Shown here piece by piece: positions 15,179 through 22,102 of a stretch of 64,000 nt of DNA. Position 1 is the stretch's first letter; every line of letters begins with the position of its first letter. Source of the DNA: a virus; IMG/VR virus record IMGVR_UViG_3300019776_000252, positions 1 through 64,000 of that record, one strand, 5' to 3'. Both the position numbers and the translations under genes were made by a program. The notes beneath the pieces were generated by a model. The model made no database searches. It saw only the letters and a program-made list of their open reading frames with translations, and was not told the DNA's origin.

Positions 15179-16074
15179 GGCATACCCTCAATTAATTCCT
15201 CATTGGCTAATTCCACCATTGCTTTCTTAAATGGAGCACCTTGAGTATTAACGTGATAACCCTGAGAGTAAATTCTTCCTCTCTTATCTACCTTATGGGT
15301 CAGATAGAACCTATTATTCTGTTGAGCTAACAAGGTATAAACCTTATAAGACTGCTTCTTAAAAGCATTCCATTGCTCAACTTTCTCTTGAGTATCTAAC
15401 TCAAATGTAGGTTCTTCTTCGTAAGTACTCAGATAAGCTGTATCCAGCTTAAGAGCTACTTTATTCATAGTATTAAGAACATCAAGACACAGATCACCAC
15501 CATGATGATTACCTGTACCAAGCATCACACTGTCATTAAAGGACAGATATCCGCTTGAATAGTTATTCTCTAGATCCAATGGTTCACACACCATAGGAGG
15601 TAAATAACCACTATTCTCAATCCTAAATACTAATGAATCAGGGAATGGCATTCTGCTAATTACCATTAACGATGCCATCTTATTAGCCTTAATAATGTCA
15701 AATACATCTGTATTACAGAGTATCGCCATTAACTCAGCCACAGTTTTAATACTATCTGCACGATCTGAGAATCCCAATCTACCAGCCATTTGAGCAGTAA
15801 CAGAGGTAAATAACTCTTCCTTGGTGCAATAACTAGCACCAATAAAGATACCTAATACTACCTCTTGAATATCTAGTGTCTTAAGCTGATCTATTCTCTT
15901 GGCTTTACTGTCATAGTAACTACCACTTAGATAATCTTGAACAAGGCTAATACCTTGCTCAATCTTCTCCTGATAGTTATCAATAATGAACTGCTTGATA
16001 TCTCTATCAATCAACTTCCTACTAAAGTTCTGTTCATTTGTTTCTTGCCAGATAATGTCTCTCATGGTTTCCAT
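15175..16074 (-). CDS. RNA polymerase II subunit, N-terminal part (N4 gp15-like)
   Basis: A 299-residue protein. Its C-terminal segment Lys-Val-Asp-Lys-Arg-Gly-Arg-Ile-Tyr (Asp263-Arg267) followed by His-Val-Asn-Thr-Gln-Gly matches the T/DxxGR region of T7 RNA polymerase (Met-Asp-Trp-Arg-Gly-Arg-Val-Tyr...Asn-Pro-Gln-Gly). The rest corresponds loosely to the N-terminal and promoter-contacting region. So the polymerase is cut between T/DxxGR and motif A, as in N4. Start ATG at 16074 follows AAGGAG; 2 bases separate it from the upstream SLOG-like gene. Confidence 0.88.
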   Translation of the reverse strand: METMRDIIWQETNEQNFSRKLIDRDIKQFIIDNYQEKIEQGISLVQDYLSGSYYDSKAKRIDQLKTLDIQEVVLGIFIGASYCTKEELFTSVTAQMAGRLGFSDRADSIKTVAELMAILCNTDVFDIIKANKMASLMVISRMPFPDSLVFRIENSGYLPPMVCEPLDLENNYSSGYLSFNDSVMLGTGNHHGGDLCLDVLNTMNKVALKLDTAYLSTYEEEPTFELDTQEKVEQWNAFKKQSYKVYTLLAQQNNRFYLTHKVDKRGRIYSQGYHVNTQGAPFKKAMVELANEELIEGMP

Positions 16075-16076
16075 GA

Positions 16077-16442
16077 TTACTCCTTAATAACAACAAATAC
16101 AGTCTTACCCTGTTTCTTCATGTAATTAATCATGTGCTCAGTGCCTTTGGATTTACCATCCCAAAAGGCAATAAGTCCATCTGCGAAGTCACCCATTTCT
16201 TGGTTTCTTACATATCCAGCACGTTTACCGTACTTAGCCCAATTAGCAGGGAACTCATGTACCTGAATACCGTGCTTATGAGCAAACATATAGCCAAGTG
16301 CATCTGCACCTCTAGCCATTCCACTAACAATAGATACTGTCTTATCAGCCAATTCAGTATCATGAATGGCATAGATAGCTCGTACCATCAAGTCATAGTC
16401 ATCGAAGTCTCTACTACCAGCAATAATCAATTTGTAGTCCAT
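16077..16442 (-). CDS. DUF2493/SLOG-family (YspA-like) protein
   Basis: A 121-residue Rossmann-like protein with Ile-Ile-Ala-Gly-Ser-Arg-Asp-Phe at the start, Ser-Gly-Met-Ala-Arg-Gly-Ala-Asp in the middle and Ala-Phe-Trp-Asp-Gly-Lys-Ser-Lys-Gly-Thr near the end. These are the nucleotide-binding signatures of the SLOG (DprA/LOG-related) superfamily. Roles proposed for this family include binding or hydrolysing nucleotide signals; no phage function is proven. A hairpin promoter candidate and an operator-like repeat lie just upstream. Confidence 0.85.
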   Translation of the reverse strand: MDYKLIIAGSRDFDDYDLMVRAIYAIHDTELADKTVSIVSGMARGADALGYMFAHKHGIQVHEFPANWAKYGKRAGYVRNQEMGDFADGLIAFWDGKSKGTEHMINYMKKQGKTVFVVIKE

Positions 16443-16473
16443 ATCAATTCCTTTGTCTGTCTATTAGCCACAT

Positions 16474-16493
16474 TACTGTACTTATATACAGTA
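16474..16493. promoter_or_regulatory. Operator-like inverted repeat
   Basis: TACTGTA-CTTATA-TACAGTA, a perfect 7-bp inverted repeat with a 6-base AT-rich spacer, between the 16506 hairpin and the start of the SLOG-like gene at 16442. Half-site length and spacing suit a dimeric repressor. No regulator gene can be matched to it. Confidence 0.45.
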
Positions 16494-16495
16494 AA

Positions 16496-16516
16496 CCCAT
16501 AGCAACCACGAAGTGG
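16496..16516 (-). promoter_or_regulatory. Class A hairpin promoter candidate 1
   Basis: Minus strand CCAC-TTC-GTGG followed by TTGCTATGGG. One of four near-identical elements between 16496 and 17568, each in front of a small minus-strand gene. A short stem with a TTC/TCC loop and then TTGTTATGG is the shared form; the template strand has a GAA/GGA loop, like N4 vRNAP promoters. Lies 54 bases before the SLOG-like gene. Confidence 0.6.
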
Positions 16517-16525
16517 CAAGACACG

Positions 16526-16556
16526 AAAGAAAAAACATAACTTCCCCGAAGGGAAG
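16526..16556 (-). terminator. Intrinsic terminator with UUCG loop
   Basis: Minus strand CTTCCC-TTCG-GGGAAG followed by TTATGTTTTTT. The C(UUCG)G tetraloop is very stable. It lies between the 31-residue reading frame and promoter candidate 1, so the two are separate transcription units. Confidence 0.8.
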
Positions 16557-16563
16557 CCATATT

Positions 16564-16659
16564 TCAGTCGAAGTACACATCGAGTTCCATATCGAAGTAC
16601 TCAAACTCATCGTCAATAAACAGGAACATAGGAGTCTCCAAGTAAGGCAGGATTGCCAT
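16564..16659 (-). CDS. 31-residue acidic microprotein
   Basis: A frame from ATG 16659 to TGA 16564. The peptide is hydrophobic at first, then strongly acidic and aromatic (Asp-Asp-Glu-Phe-Glu-Tyr-Phe-Asp). There is no ribosome site: the ATG is within the conserved TTGTNATGG element right after a hairpin, so if translated the mRNA may be nearly leaderless. It lies between a promoter-like hairpin and a terminator, its own small unit. Acidic peptides of this type could mimic DNA or bind a polymerase, but that is speculation. Confidence 0.45.
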   Translation of the reverse strand: MAILPYLETPMFLFIDDEFEYFDMELDVYFD

Positions 16660-16675
16660 TACAACTGCGAAGCAG
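16655..16675 (-). promoter_or_regulatory. Class A hairpin promoter candidate 2
   Basis: Minus strand CTGC-TTC-GCAG followed by TTGTAATGGC. The stem sequence differs from the others but pairs perfectly, a compensatory change that argues the hairpin itself matters. The ATG in this element is the start of the 31-residue frame. Confidence 0.6.
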
Positions 16676-16687
16676 GATGTAGGAGAT

Positions 16688-16723
16688 AAAAAAAGATACT
16701 AGTAAACCCGAAGGTCTACTAGT
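16688..16723 (-). terminator. Intrinsic terminator after the 90-residue gene
   Basis: The minus strand forms an 11-bp stem (plus-strand arms 16698-16708 and 16713-16723, one mismatch) around a TTCG loop, followed by TATCTTTTTTT. It lies 10 bases beyond the stop of the gene at 16733. Confidence 0.8.
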
Positions 16724-16732
16724 AGTGCTGGA

Positions 16733-17005
16733 TTAGTCCAGCTTAAAGCCCACTTGGGACTTCTCATCTGCCAAGCGGAAATCAGCAGTCAATGCTGCCA
16801 ATACCTTTTGGACACGAGTGGGATCAGCTTTGAGCCAATCAATCAATCCCTTCTCTGCGACATTAGTGTCACGCAAGGGAATTGCACCGAATTTCTTCGG
16901 CTTACCTGTAACGCTGTCAGGCAGATACAAGTTCATGAAAGCAGATGCTTTCCAGTTAGCATTTTGTTGAGCAGATGCTTGATTGTTTTCGATTTGAAAG
17001 GCCAT
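16733..17005 (-). CDS. Conserved-looking small early protein
   Basis: A 90-residue soluble protein. I chose the ATG at 17005 because GGAG sits upstream (TATTGGAGTACTCAA). It is Ala/Gln/Asn-rich at the start, then has a beta-like core (Met-Asn-Leu-Tyr-Leu-Pro-Asp) and a helical end. The composition (higher GC, well-formed ribosome site, own promoter and terminator) suggests a strongly expressed gene. The family is not recognised. An in-frame ATG at 17056 in the hairpin element would add 17 residues. Confidence 0.7.
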   Translation of the reverse strand: MAFQIENNQASAQQNANWKASAFMNLYLPDSVTGKPKKFGAIPLRDTNVAEKGLIDWLKADPTRVQKVLAALTADFRLADEKSQVGFKLD

Positions 17006-17052
17006 TTGAGTACTCCAATATAGATGTTGAGATGAACATACGATATGTATGT

Positions 17053-17072
17053 CCATAACAACCGCGAAGCGG
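17053..17072 (-). promoter_or_regulatory. Class A hairpin promoter candidate 3
   Basis: Minus strand CCGC-TTC-GCGG followed by TTGTTATGG, 48 bases before the 90-residue gene. The TTGTTATGG part is identical to candidate 4, while the stem differs but still pairs. Confidence 0.65.
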
Positions 17073-17279
17073 AATATAGGAGAGCGATAGAGTATCGGGA
17101 ATATATCGGTATTGGAGAGAGATATAGATGGTATATGGTTGGAGTTATAAAGTGAGTGAATACTATATGCTGAGTCGTATAGTCCTACTCTCACCAATAA
17201 CCTGAGAGTTAAATCTTTCTACTTAATAAACTGACTATCTCAGTGTGTAGTTGTGTGTAATGGTATTAAGTGTGTAGTT
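17073..17279. other. Non-coding stretch with direct repeats and a T7-promoter-like core
   Basis: No supported gene. It contains a 10-base direct repeat GTGTGTAGTT at 17243-17252 and 17270-17279 (27-base period). On the minus strand, ATACGACTCA at 17180-17171 is followed by GCATATAG, close to the T7 promoter TAATACGACTCACTATAG. The 25-codon plus-strand frame here has no ribosome site and is probably chance. Confidence 0.4.
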
Positions 17280-17312
17280 AAAAAAAATAGGCTACTACTC
17301 CGTAGAGTAGTA
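17280..17312 (-). terminator. Intrinsic terminator after the 63-residue gene
   Basis: Minus strand TACTACTC-TACG-GAGTAGTA, an 8-bp perfect stem, followed by GCCTATTTTTTT. It ends the first minus-strand transcription unit from the divergence point. Confidence 0.85.
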
Positions 17313-17322
17313 ACCAGTGATG

Positions 17323-17514
17323 TTAGATCTTGATACCAGATGCTTCTTCTAATGCTTTCTTCTTGCTTAGACGCTCTGCTCGTGCTTCCTCTGCGAATGA
17401 TGCTGCTGTTTCTTCAGACCATTCTGCAAGGTGATTAAGAGCTTGTGCTGCTTTATTAGTAGCTCCGAAGATAGTAGCTAGTGCATCCCAGAGAGCTTGT
17501 AGTGCTTTACCCAT
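17323..17514 (-). CDS. Small Ala-rich helical protein
   Basis: A 63-residue protein made of Ala, Leu, Glu and Lys, predicted as two amphipathic helices, with two Trp. It is the first minus-strand gene from the divergent region, preceded by hairpin promoter candidate 4 and followed by a terminator, so it is probably a strongly expressed early gene. Ribosome site GAGG lies 8 bases before ATG 17514. Function unknown. Confidence 0.7.
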   Translation of the reverse strand: MGKALQALWDALATIFGATNKAAQALNHLAEWSEETAASFAEEARAERLSKKKALEEASGIKI

Positions 17515-17548
17515 GATAAACCTCGTATATATACAGTTCGACAGTGAA

Positions 17549-17568
17549 CCATAACAACCACGGAGTGG
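17549..17568 (-). promoter_or_regulatory. Class A hairpin promoter candidate 4
   Basis: Minus strand CCAC-TCC-GTGG followed by TTGTTATGG, 35 bases before the ATG of the 63-residue gene. Its template-strand loop is GGA, the loop I recall for N4 promoter P2. It is the element nearest to the divergence of minus- and plus-strand genes. Confidence 0.65.
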
Positions 17569-17783
17569 GTATGTAGATAAGAATTCTTATAGATTTAGAC
17601 CCAGGGGGGGTGATTGATATTTTGGAAGTCCAAACTGTAAGTACTACATCAGTACCCATTTTATTTTTTCTATAAAAACCTGTGCCTATTTTTTAAGCAA
17701 AATATTCTCTATATTAATGATCACTTTTATCATCTAATAGATCATGCTACTATATAAGCCCGATAACCTAACTAAGGACTTAT
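17569..17783. promoter_or_regulatory. Divergent intergenic region with weak late promoter candidate
   Basis: AT-rich region between minus-strand early genes and plus-strand late genes. It holds a run of seven G at 17605-17611. A possible sigma70-like promoter for the plus strand has TTATCA at 17727-17732 and TATATA at 17751-17756 (18-base spacing), within an ATGATC...GATCAT inverted repeat. N4 late genes are read by host sigma70 polymerase with N4 SSB as activator, so a weak match would not be surprising. Boundaries are approximate. Confidence 0.3.
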
Positions 17784-18089
17784 ATGAAGACACTCCACAA
17801 TAGCGATGTATCTGGTGCTAGGGTTAATGTCCCTGATATCAAGGTAGTTGGTAATGGGGATACCTTTCAGCTTATCTGTAAAGCATCCTCTGCTAATGAA
17901 GGTTGGATGAAGAGTACTAAGGCTATGAATATCCCTGGCTTTGGTTGCTTGGTTCAGGTTACTACTCAGCAAAGGAATCCAGATGGTAGTTATGCAGTGG
18001 CAGAAGCACTAACTACTGTAGAGGGTGCTCATGCTGTTGAAGATAAGGTTAATGGTGGTCGTAAGATCGTTGCATGGGGATTGACATGA
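17784..18089 (+). CDS. Small structural-type hypothetical protein, first late gene
   Basis: A 101-residue beta-rich protein (Gly/Val/Thr, with Phe-Gln-Leu-Ile-Cys-Lys-Ala) that begins the plus-strand cluster. AAGGAC precedes the ATG. The Val-Gln-Val-Thr-Thr-Gln-Gln...Val-Ala-Glu-Ala pattern looks like a phage decoration or accessory virion protein, which is a guess. N4-type genomes have small genes of unknown role in this place (gp69-gp72 area). Confidence 0.7.
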   Translation: MKTLHNSDVSGARVNVPDIKVVGNGDTFQLICKASSANEGWMKSTKAMNIPGFGCLVQVTTQQRNPDGSYAVAEALTTVEGAHAVEDKVNGGRKIVAWGLT

Positions 18090-18442
18090 TCATAGCTATT
18101 GATTTTGATGGTACGTGTGTTACACATGAGTATCCAAAGGTAGGTGCAGATATTGGTGCTGCAGAAGTAATTAAGAAGATGTGTCTTGCTGGTCATCAGA
18201 TTATTCTTTTTACTATGCGCTCTGGTTTAGAACTGACCGCAGCTATTGAATGGTTTACTCGTAATGGGATTACGTTGTATGGGGTTAATAAAAACCCAGA
18301 TCAACATACTTGGACAACTAGCCCTAAGCCATACGCTCACATTTATATTGATGATGCTGCGTTAGGTGTTCCTTTGGTACATGGTAAGCATGGTCGGGCT
18401 TATGTGGACTGGGAAGCTGTAGCTAAGTTACTAGCAGTATGA
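18086..18442 (+). CDS. HAD-superfamily hydrolase
   Basis: A 118-residue phosphatase-like protein. Motif I is IDFDGT (nucleophile Asp and acid/base Asp), motif II Leu-Phe-Thr-Met-Arg-Ser, and the metal-binding Asp-Asp is in Tyr-Ile-Asp-Asp-Ala-Ala. It has no cap domain, so it probably acts on large or accessible substrates, or on nucleotides. The ATG at 18086 overlaps the previous TGA (ATGA). Start sites further upstream would extend into that gene. Confidence 0.88.
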   Translation: MIIAIDFDGTCVTHEYPKVGADIGAAEVIKKMCLAGHQIILFTMRSGLELTAAIEWFTRNGITLYGVNKNPDQHTWTTSPKPYAHIYIDDAALGVPLVHGKHGRAYVDWEAVAKLLAV

Positions 18443-18822
18443 AGCCTGCTAATCGTTGGCTTGATCGAAGGGTGGCCCATGCAGGGCCATACCTTACGCT
18501 TTGTCTAAGTGAAGATGAGTTAGCTTTAGTTGGTAAGAAACTAAATCAGAATGGCTTGTATTTCCCTGTAAGTGGTGCTTTGTGTTGCACGTTTGTAAAT
18601 AAGAAGTCTGAACAACTGTGTGCTGTTGTTTCGTTATCTTCTTCTGCACAGAGTAAGAATGCAATTGAAATTGCTGGTTTGCTAGTACATGAGGCAGTAC
18701 ATGTATGGCAAGCTTATATTGAAGACATGGGTGAAAGGTTTCCAGGGGCTGAACAGGAAGCCTATGGCATACAGGCTATATCCCAAGAGTTACTGGCAGA
18801 GTACGCTAGGAGAATACAGTGA
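18439..18822 (+). CDS. Small HExxH metallopeptidase-like protein
   Basis: A 127-residue protein with a zinc-binding motif His-Glu-Ala-Val-His (VHEAVHVWQAYIE) and a glutamate-rich segment downstream (Glu-Gln-Glu-Ala-Tyr), the arrangement of minimal gluzincin or SprT-like peptidases. No signal peptide. It lies upstream of terminase, coupled by ATGA to the HAD gene, so it could process a virion protein or host target. Activity is unproven. Confidence 0.7.
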   Translation: MKPANRWLDRRVAHAGPYLTLCLSEDELALVGKKLNQNGLYFPVSGALCCTFVNKKSEQLCAVVSLSSSAQSKNAIEIAGLLVHEAVHVWQAYIEDMGERFPGAEQEAYGIQAISQELLAEYARRIQ

Positions 18823-19508
18823 CAGCATTAACTATTGATCAGTTCAAGCAAGCTTTACCGGATAAGGTAAAGAAGTCTATAAACCAAGAGTTGATAGATC
18901 AGATTAACACTACGTTGTCTGATCCTGATATGTTTGAGAGTTATAGGGATAACCTGCTTAGTTATACAAAGGTAATGGCTGATGGTAGGTTTAAGATTAC
19001 TGAGTATGTAAGTGCTGTGAAGTATGTTAGTCATAAGCTTATGGGAGCTACTAACATTGAGGCTTACAGTAAGACATTCCCCGATAAGATACTTAGGTTT
19101 AATCAGCAAGGGGTATTGCCAAAGGATATTGCTAGTTATGTCACAGCTTATAACAAGAGTAAGCTGGTTAACCTTATCTTTGAGCAGACGCTGATACCTA
19201 GTTATGTATTGAATCAGGATTTGTATCAGAGGGCTTTGAATGTGCAGGCTGATCTTATGGTTTCAGCTAAGAGTGAAAAAGTTAGGAGTGATGCTGCTAA
19301 TAGTTTGCTTACGCACTTGAAGATGCCTGAGACACAGAAGGTTGAGTTGGAGATTGGTGTTAAAGAGGATTCATCTATCGCCGCATTGAGGGCTAGTACG
19401 CTGGAGTTAGCACGGCAGCAGAGGTTGATGATGGAAGCTGGTGCTATGAATGCACAGCAGGTAGCGCATAGCAAGATTGTTATGGATGTAGAAGCTAAGG
19501 AGTTGTAA
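18819..19508 (+). CDS. Probable terminase small subunit or packaging accessory (N4 gp69-like position)
   Basis: A 229-residue helical protein that starts with GTG inside the previous stop (GTGA). It is basic, with coiled segments (residues ~185-229, Leu-Glu-Leu-Ala-Arg-Gln-Gln), and sits two genes before the large terminase. Its place and all-helical character suit a small terminase, but I see no clear helix-turn-helix and no sequence signature. The assignment is by position only. Confidence 0.6.
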   Translation: MTALTIDQFKQALPDKVKKSINQELIDQINTTLSDPDMFESYRDNLLSYTKVMADGRFKITEYVSAVKYVSHKLMGATNIEAYSKTFPDKILRFNQQGVLPKDIASYVTAYNKSKLVNLIFEQTLIPSYVLNQDLYQRALNVQADLMVSAKSEKVRSDAANSLLTHLKMPETQKVELEIGVKEDSSIAALRASTLELARQQRLMMEAGAMNAQQVAHSKIVMDVEAKEL

Positions 19509-19729
19509 TGGGTGAAGGTACTGTAGGGCACATGATGCCTTTGGATGTTACGGCTGCAGTTAGGACAGTGGGTACTGTTCCTATTGGTTTCAGGTTTGGT
19601 AAATATCCTGATGGCTCTTGTAGGTTGCAGGGTTGTTATATGTGGAATGAGGGTATTAAGCACGGTCAATTGTGGAAAGACATTCCTACTGTGTTTGTTG
19701 ATCAACAAGGTCAGGCTATTTATGAGTAA
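19508..19729 (+). CDS. Small protein before terminase
   Basis: A 73-residue beta-rich protein with two Cys and several Gly. It shares one base with the previous stop (TAATG) and its last 8 bases overlap the terminase start (ATGAGTAA). No function recognised. Confidence 0.65.
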   Translation: MGEGTVGHMMPLDVTAAVRTVGTVPIGFRFGKYPDGSCRLQGCYMWNEGIKHGQLWKDIPTVFVDQQGQAIYE

Positions 19730-21332
19730 TGCTGTAGCCGAGGCATTGGCTCCGTGGAAGGTAGAGGATTACCTTAATAAAACAGACTACTCTGTTGATC
19801 CGAACTATGTGCCGAGTGAGTTTGCATTGGAGTTTGTTACGTTTATTAAGCTGGTTAATGGTGAGCAAGGTGAAGAAAACCAGACACCAGTAGTTCACTA
19901 CAAGATGTTGGATACGCTTACTAAAAGAGGTGAGCGTGTTATTAATCTATGCCATCGGGGTATTGCCAAGACTACAGTGATGGGTGAGTACCTGTTTCTT
20001 TATATTGCTACGTATGGCGAGATTCCTGGTTTCGGTAAGGTAGATCTGGCTTTGTATGTAAGTGACTCCATTGAGAATGGTGTTAAGAACATGCGTAAGA
20101 ACTTGGAGTTCCGTTGGGAGAACTCTGACTTCTTGAGGATCTATGTGCCCGAGACAAGGTTTACTGATATCCGGTGGGAGTTTAAGAACGCTGATGGCAA
20201 GCTGTTCATTGTTAAGGGGTACGGTGCTAAGACAGGTGTTCGAGGTGCTAAAGAGTTGGGTATCCGTCCACAGTTAGCAGTACTGGATGACTTGATTAGT
20301 GACGAGGATGCACGTTCGGCTACAGTGATTAGTGCTGTAGAGGATACGGTTTACAAAGCAGTTGACTATGCTTTGCATCCAACTAAGAACTTGATTATCT
20401 GGAGTGGTACTCCGTTTAATAGTAAAGACCCTCTGTATAAGGCTGTAGAGAGTGGAGCATGGGGAGTTAATGTGTTCCCTGTGTGTGAACAGTTCCCTTG
20501 TAATAGAGAAGATTTCCGTGGTAGCTGGCCTGATCGCTTTACCTATGACTATGTGAAAGGTAAGTACGACAAGGCTGTACTGTCAGGAAAGATTGAAACC
20601 TTTAACCAAGAATTGATGCTACGAATCATGAGTGATGAAGATCGTATGGTTCAGGATAGTGACATTGGTTGGTACAAGATTGATGCTGTGATTAGGAATA
20701 AGTCACGGTTTAACTTCTATATCACCACTGACTTTGCTACTAGCGAGAAGCAGAAGGCTGACTTCTCTGTGATTAGTGTCTGGGCTTACAACAATGTAGG
20801 TGATTGGCTCTGGGTTGATGGTATCTGTAAGCGCCAGTTAATGAACAAGAACATTGATGACTTGTTTAGGTTGGCTCAGATGTATAAGCCACAGCAAGTA
20901 GGTATTGAGGTTAGTGGTCAGCAGGGTGGTTTTGTGTCTTGGGTACAGGATCAAATGCTTGAGAGGAACATTTACTTCCCCTTGGCTTCAGAAGGTAATG
21001 ACACTAAGCCTGGGATTAAGCCAAACACTAACAAGATGGTGCGGTTTAATACTGTATTACCTTGGTTTAAGTCTAGGAAAGTATTCTTCCCTATAGAAAA
21101 GAAGTCTGAAGCTACTATTGCCGAGGCTATTAATGAGCTTAGTCTGGTTTCAGTAGGTGGATTCAAGAGTAAACATGATGACTTCATTGATACTATTTCC
21201 ATGTTGGGTTCATTAACCCCGTGGAAACCATCTGAAGAAGCTCCTGTTGTTGAATCCAAAGAGGGTAATGGTATGTGGGATGTGGATATAGAGGACAATA
21301 CGGTAGATCGTATGGCTTCTTATATTGTTTAA
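19722..21332 (+). CDS. Terminase large subunit (N4 gp68-like)
   Basis: A 536-residue DNA-packaging motor. The ATPase has a degenerate Walker A Cys-His-Arg-Gly-Ile-Ala-Lys-Thr-Thr (residues ~77-85) and Walker B Leu-Ala-Val-Leu-Asp-Asp-Leu. The nuclease domain has Thr-Thr-Asp-Phe-Ala and later Asp residues including Lys-His-Asp-Asp-Phe-Ile-Asp near the end. The Gln-rich Ile-Glu-Val-Ser-Gly-Gln segment lies in the nuclease region. I chose ATG 19722; the frame to 19545 runs through the previous gene. It cuts and pumps concatemeric DNA into the prohead. Confidence 0.95.
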   Translation: MSNAVAEALAPWKVEDYLNKTDYSVDPNYVPSEFALEFVTFIKLVNGEQGEENQTPVVHYKMLDTLTKRGERVINLCHRGIAKTTVMGEYLFLYIATYGEIPGFGKVDLALYVSDSIENGVKNMRKNLEFRWENSDFLRIYVPETRFTDIRWEFKNADGKLFIVKGYGAKTGVRGAKELGIRPQLAVLDDLISDEDARSATVISAVEDTVYKAVDYALHPTKNLIIWSGTPFNSKDPLYKAVESGAWGVNVFPVCEQFPCNREDFRGSWPDRFTYDYVKGKYDKAVLSGKIETFNQELMLRIMSDEDRMVQDSDIGWYKIDAVIRNKSRFNFYITTDFATSEKQKADFSVISVWAYNNVGDWLWVDGICKRQLMNKNIDDLFRLAQMYKPQQVGIEVSGQQGGFVSWVQDQMLERNIYFPLASEGNDTKPGIKPNTNKMVRFNTVLPWFKSRKVFFPIEKKSEATIAEAINELSLVSVGGFKSKHDDFIDTISMLGSLTPWKPSEEAPVVESKEGNGMWDVDIEDNTVDRMASYIV

Positions 21333-21341
21333 GGATTGAAA

Positions 21342-22058
21342 ATGAAACTCAGTGAAGTGTTTAACCAGTTGGCTCATGGTGAGCTTACTCAATTGGCTTT
21401 GGTGGATGACACTACAGGTACTATTAAGACCAGTAAGTACCCAGTTATTGTGTCCAATGTGAACCTAGCAATGGCTGCATTGCATAAACGGTTCAATATG
21501 AAGGAGGGTAGGTTGTCTTTTTATCTGGAAACAGGGCGATTGACATACCCATTGAGTACTGCAGAGGATGTGAACTTCTTTGAAGGTAATGGTGATGAGG
21601 AATTTACCGACAATATCTTGAAGATTGAACGTGTTTATACGGACACTGGCTATGAACTGGGGTTGAATGATGAATCAGATAGCTATTCTTGTAGTACTCC
21701 TACTGCTACAACTCTTCGTTTATCCCCGTTACTCGCAGCGCAAAGTACGGACCTACCTAGTCAGTTACTTACTAAGTCGCTTACTGTGGTGTATCGGGCT
21801 AATCCTACTCCTATCAAGTACACAGACAGCTTCAATCCAGCTAGGGTAGACATTGAATTGCCTTATAGCCATCTGGAACCACTGTTGTTCTTCGTGGCTA
21901 GTCGGATTCATAACCCTATTGGTATGACTAATGAGTTCCATGCTGGTAATAACTACGCAGCTAAGTACGAGAAAGCTTGTTTGCAGTTGGAAGAGTCCAA
22001 TATTCAGACAGATCAGGGTAGTCAGAGCACTAAGTTAATCAGAAACGGTTGGGTATAA
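21342..22058 (+). CDS. Head-tail connector or tail protein (N4 gp67-like)
   Basis: A 238-residue protein directly after terminase, as in N4, where gp67 is a ~30 kDa virion protein at the tail. It has a beta-rich C-terminal half with a structural-protein look (Arg-Val-Asp-Ile-Glu-Leu-Pro) and an N-terminal helical region. I chose ATG 21342 after AAGGATTG; an in-frame TTG at 21336 is possible. The assignment relies on position and size. Confidence 0.7.
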   Translation: MKLSEVFNQLAHGELTQLALVDDTTGTIKTSKYPVIVSNVNLAMAALHKRFNMKEGRLSFYLETGRLTYPLSTAEDVNFFEGNGDEEFTDNILKIERVYTDTGYELGLNDESDSYSCSTPTATTLRLSPLLAAQSTDLPSQLLTKSLTVVYRANPTPIKYTDSFNPARVDIELPYSHLEPLLFFVASRIHNPIGMTNEFHAGNNYAAKYEKACLQLEESNIQTDQGSQSTKLIRNGWV

Positions 22059-22090
22059 AAAGAAAAGGCTCCCGAAGGAGCCTTTCTTAT
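22057..22090. terminator. Bidirectional intrinsic terminator
   Basis: AAAGGCTCC-CGAA-GGAGCCTTT, a 9-bp stem, with TTTCTTATT on the plus strand and TTTTCTTTTT on the minus strand. It separates the plus-strand terminase operon from the convergent minus-strand tail gene pair. Confidence 0.85.
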
Positions 22091-22102
22091 TGATGGCTTA
22101 GG

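Noticed and set aside
17605-17611. Run of seven G as a G-quadruplex or protein-binding site
   Set aside because: A single G-run without partners cannot make a quadruplex, and nothing else supports a role.
19545-19721. N-terminal extension of the terminase frame by 59 residues
   Set aside because: It overlaps the 73-residue gene in another frame, has no ribosome site, and the ATG at 19722 fits the 8-base overlap pattern used elsewhere.
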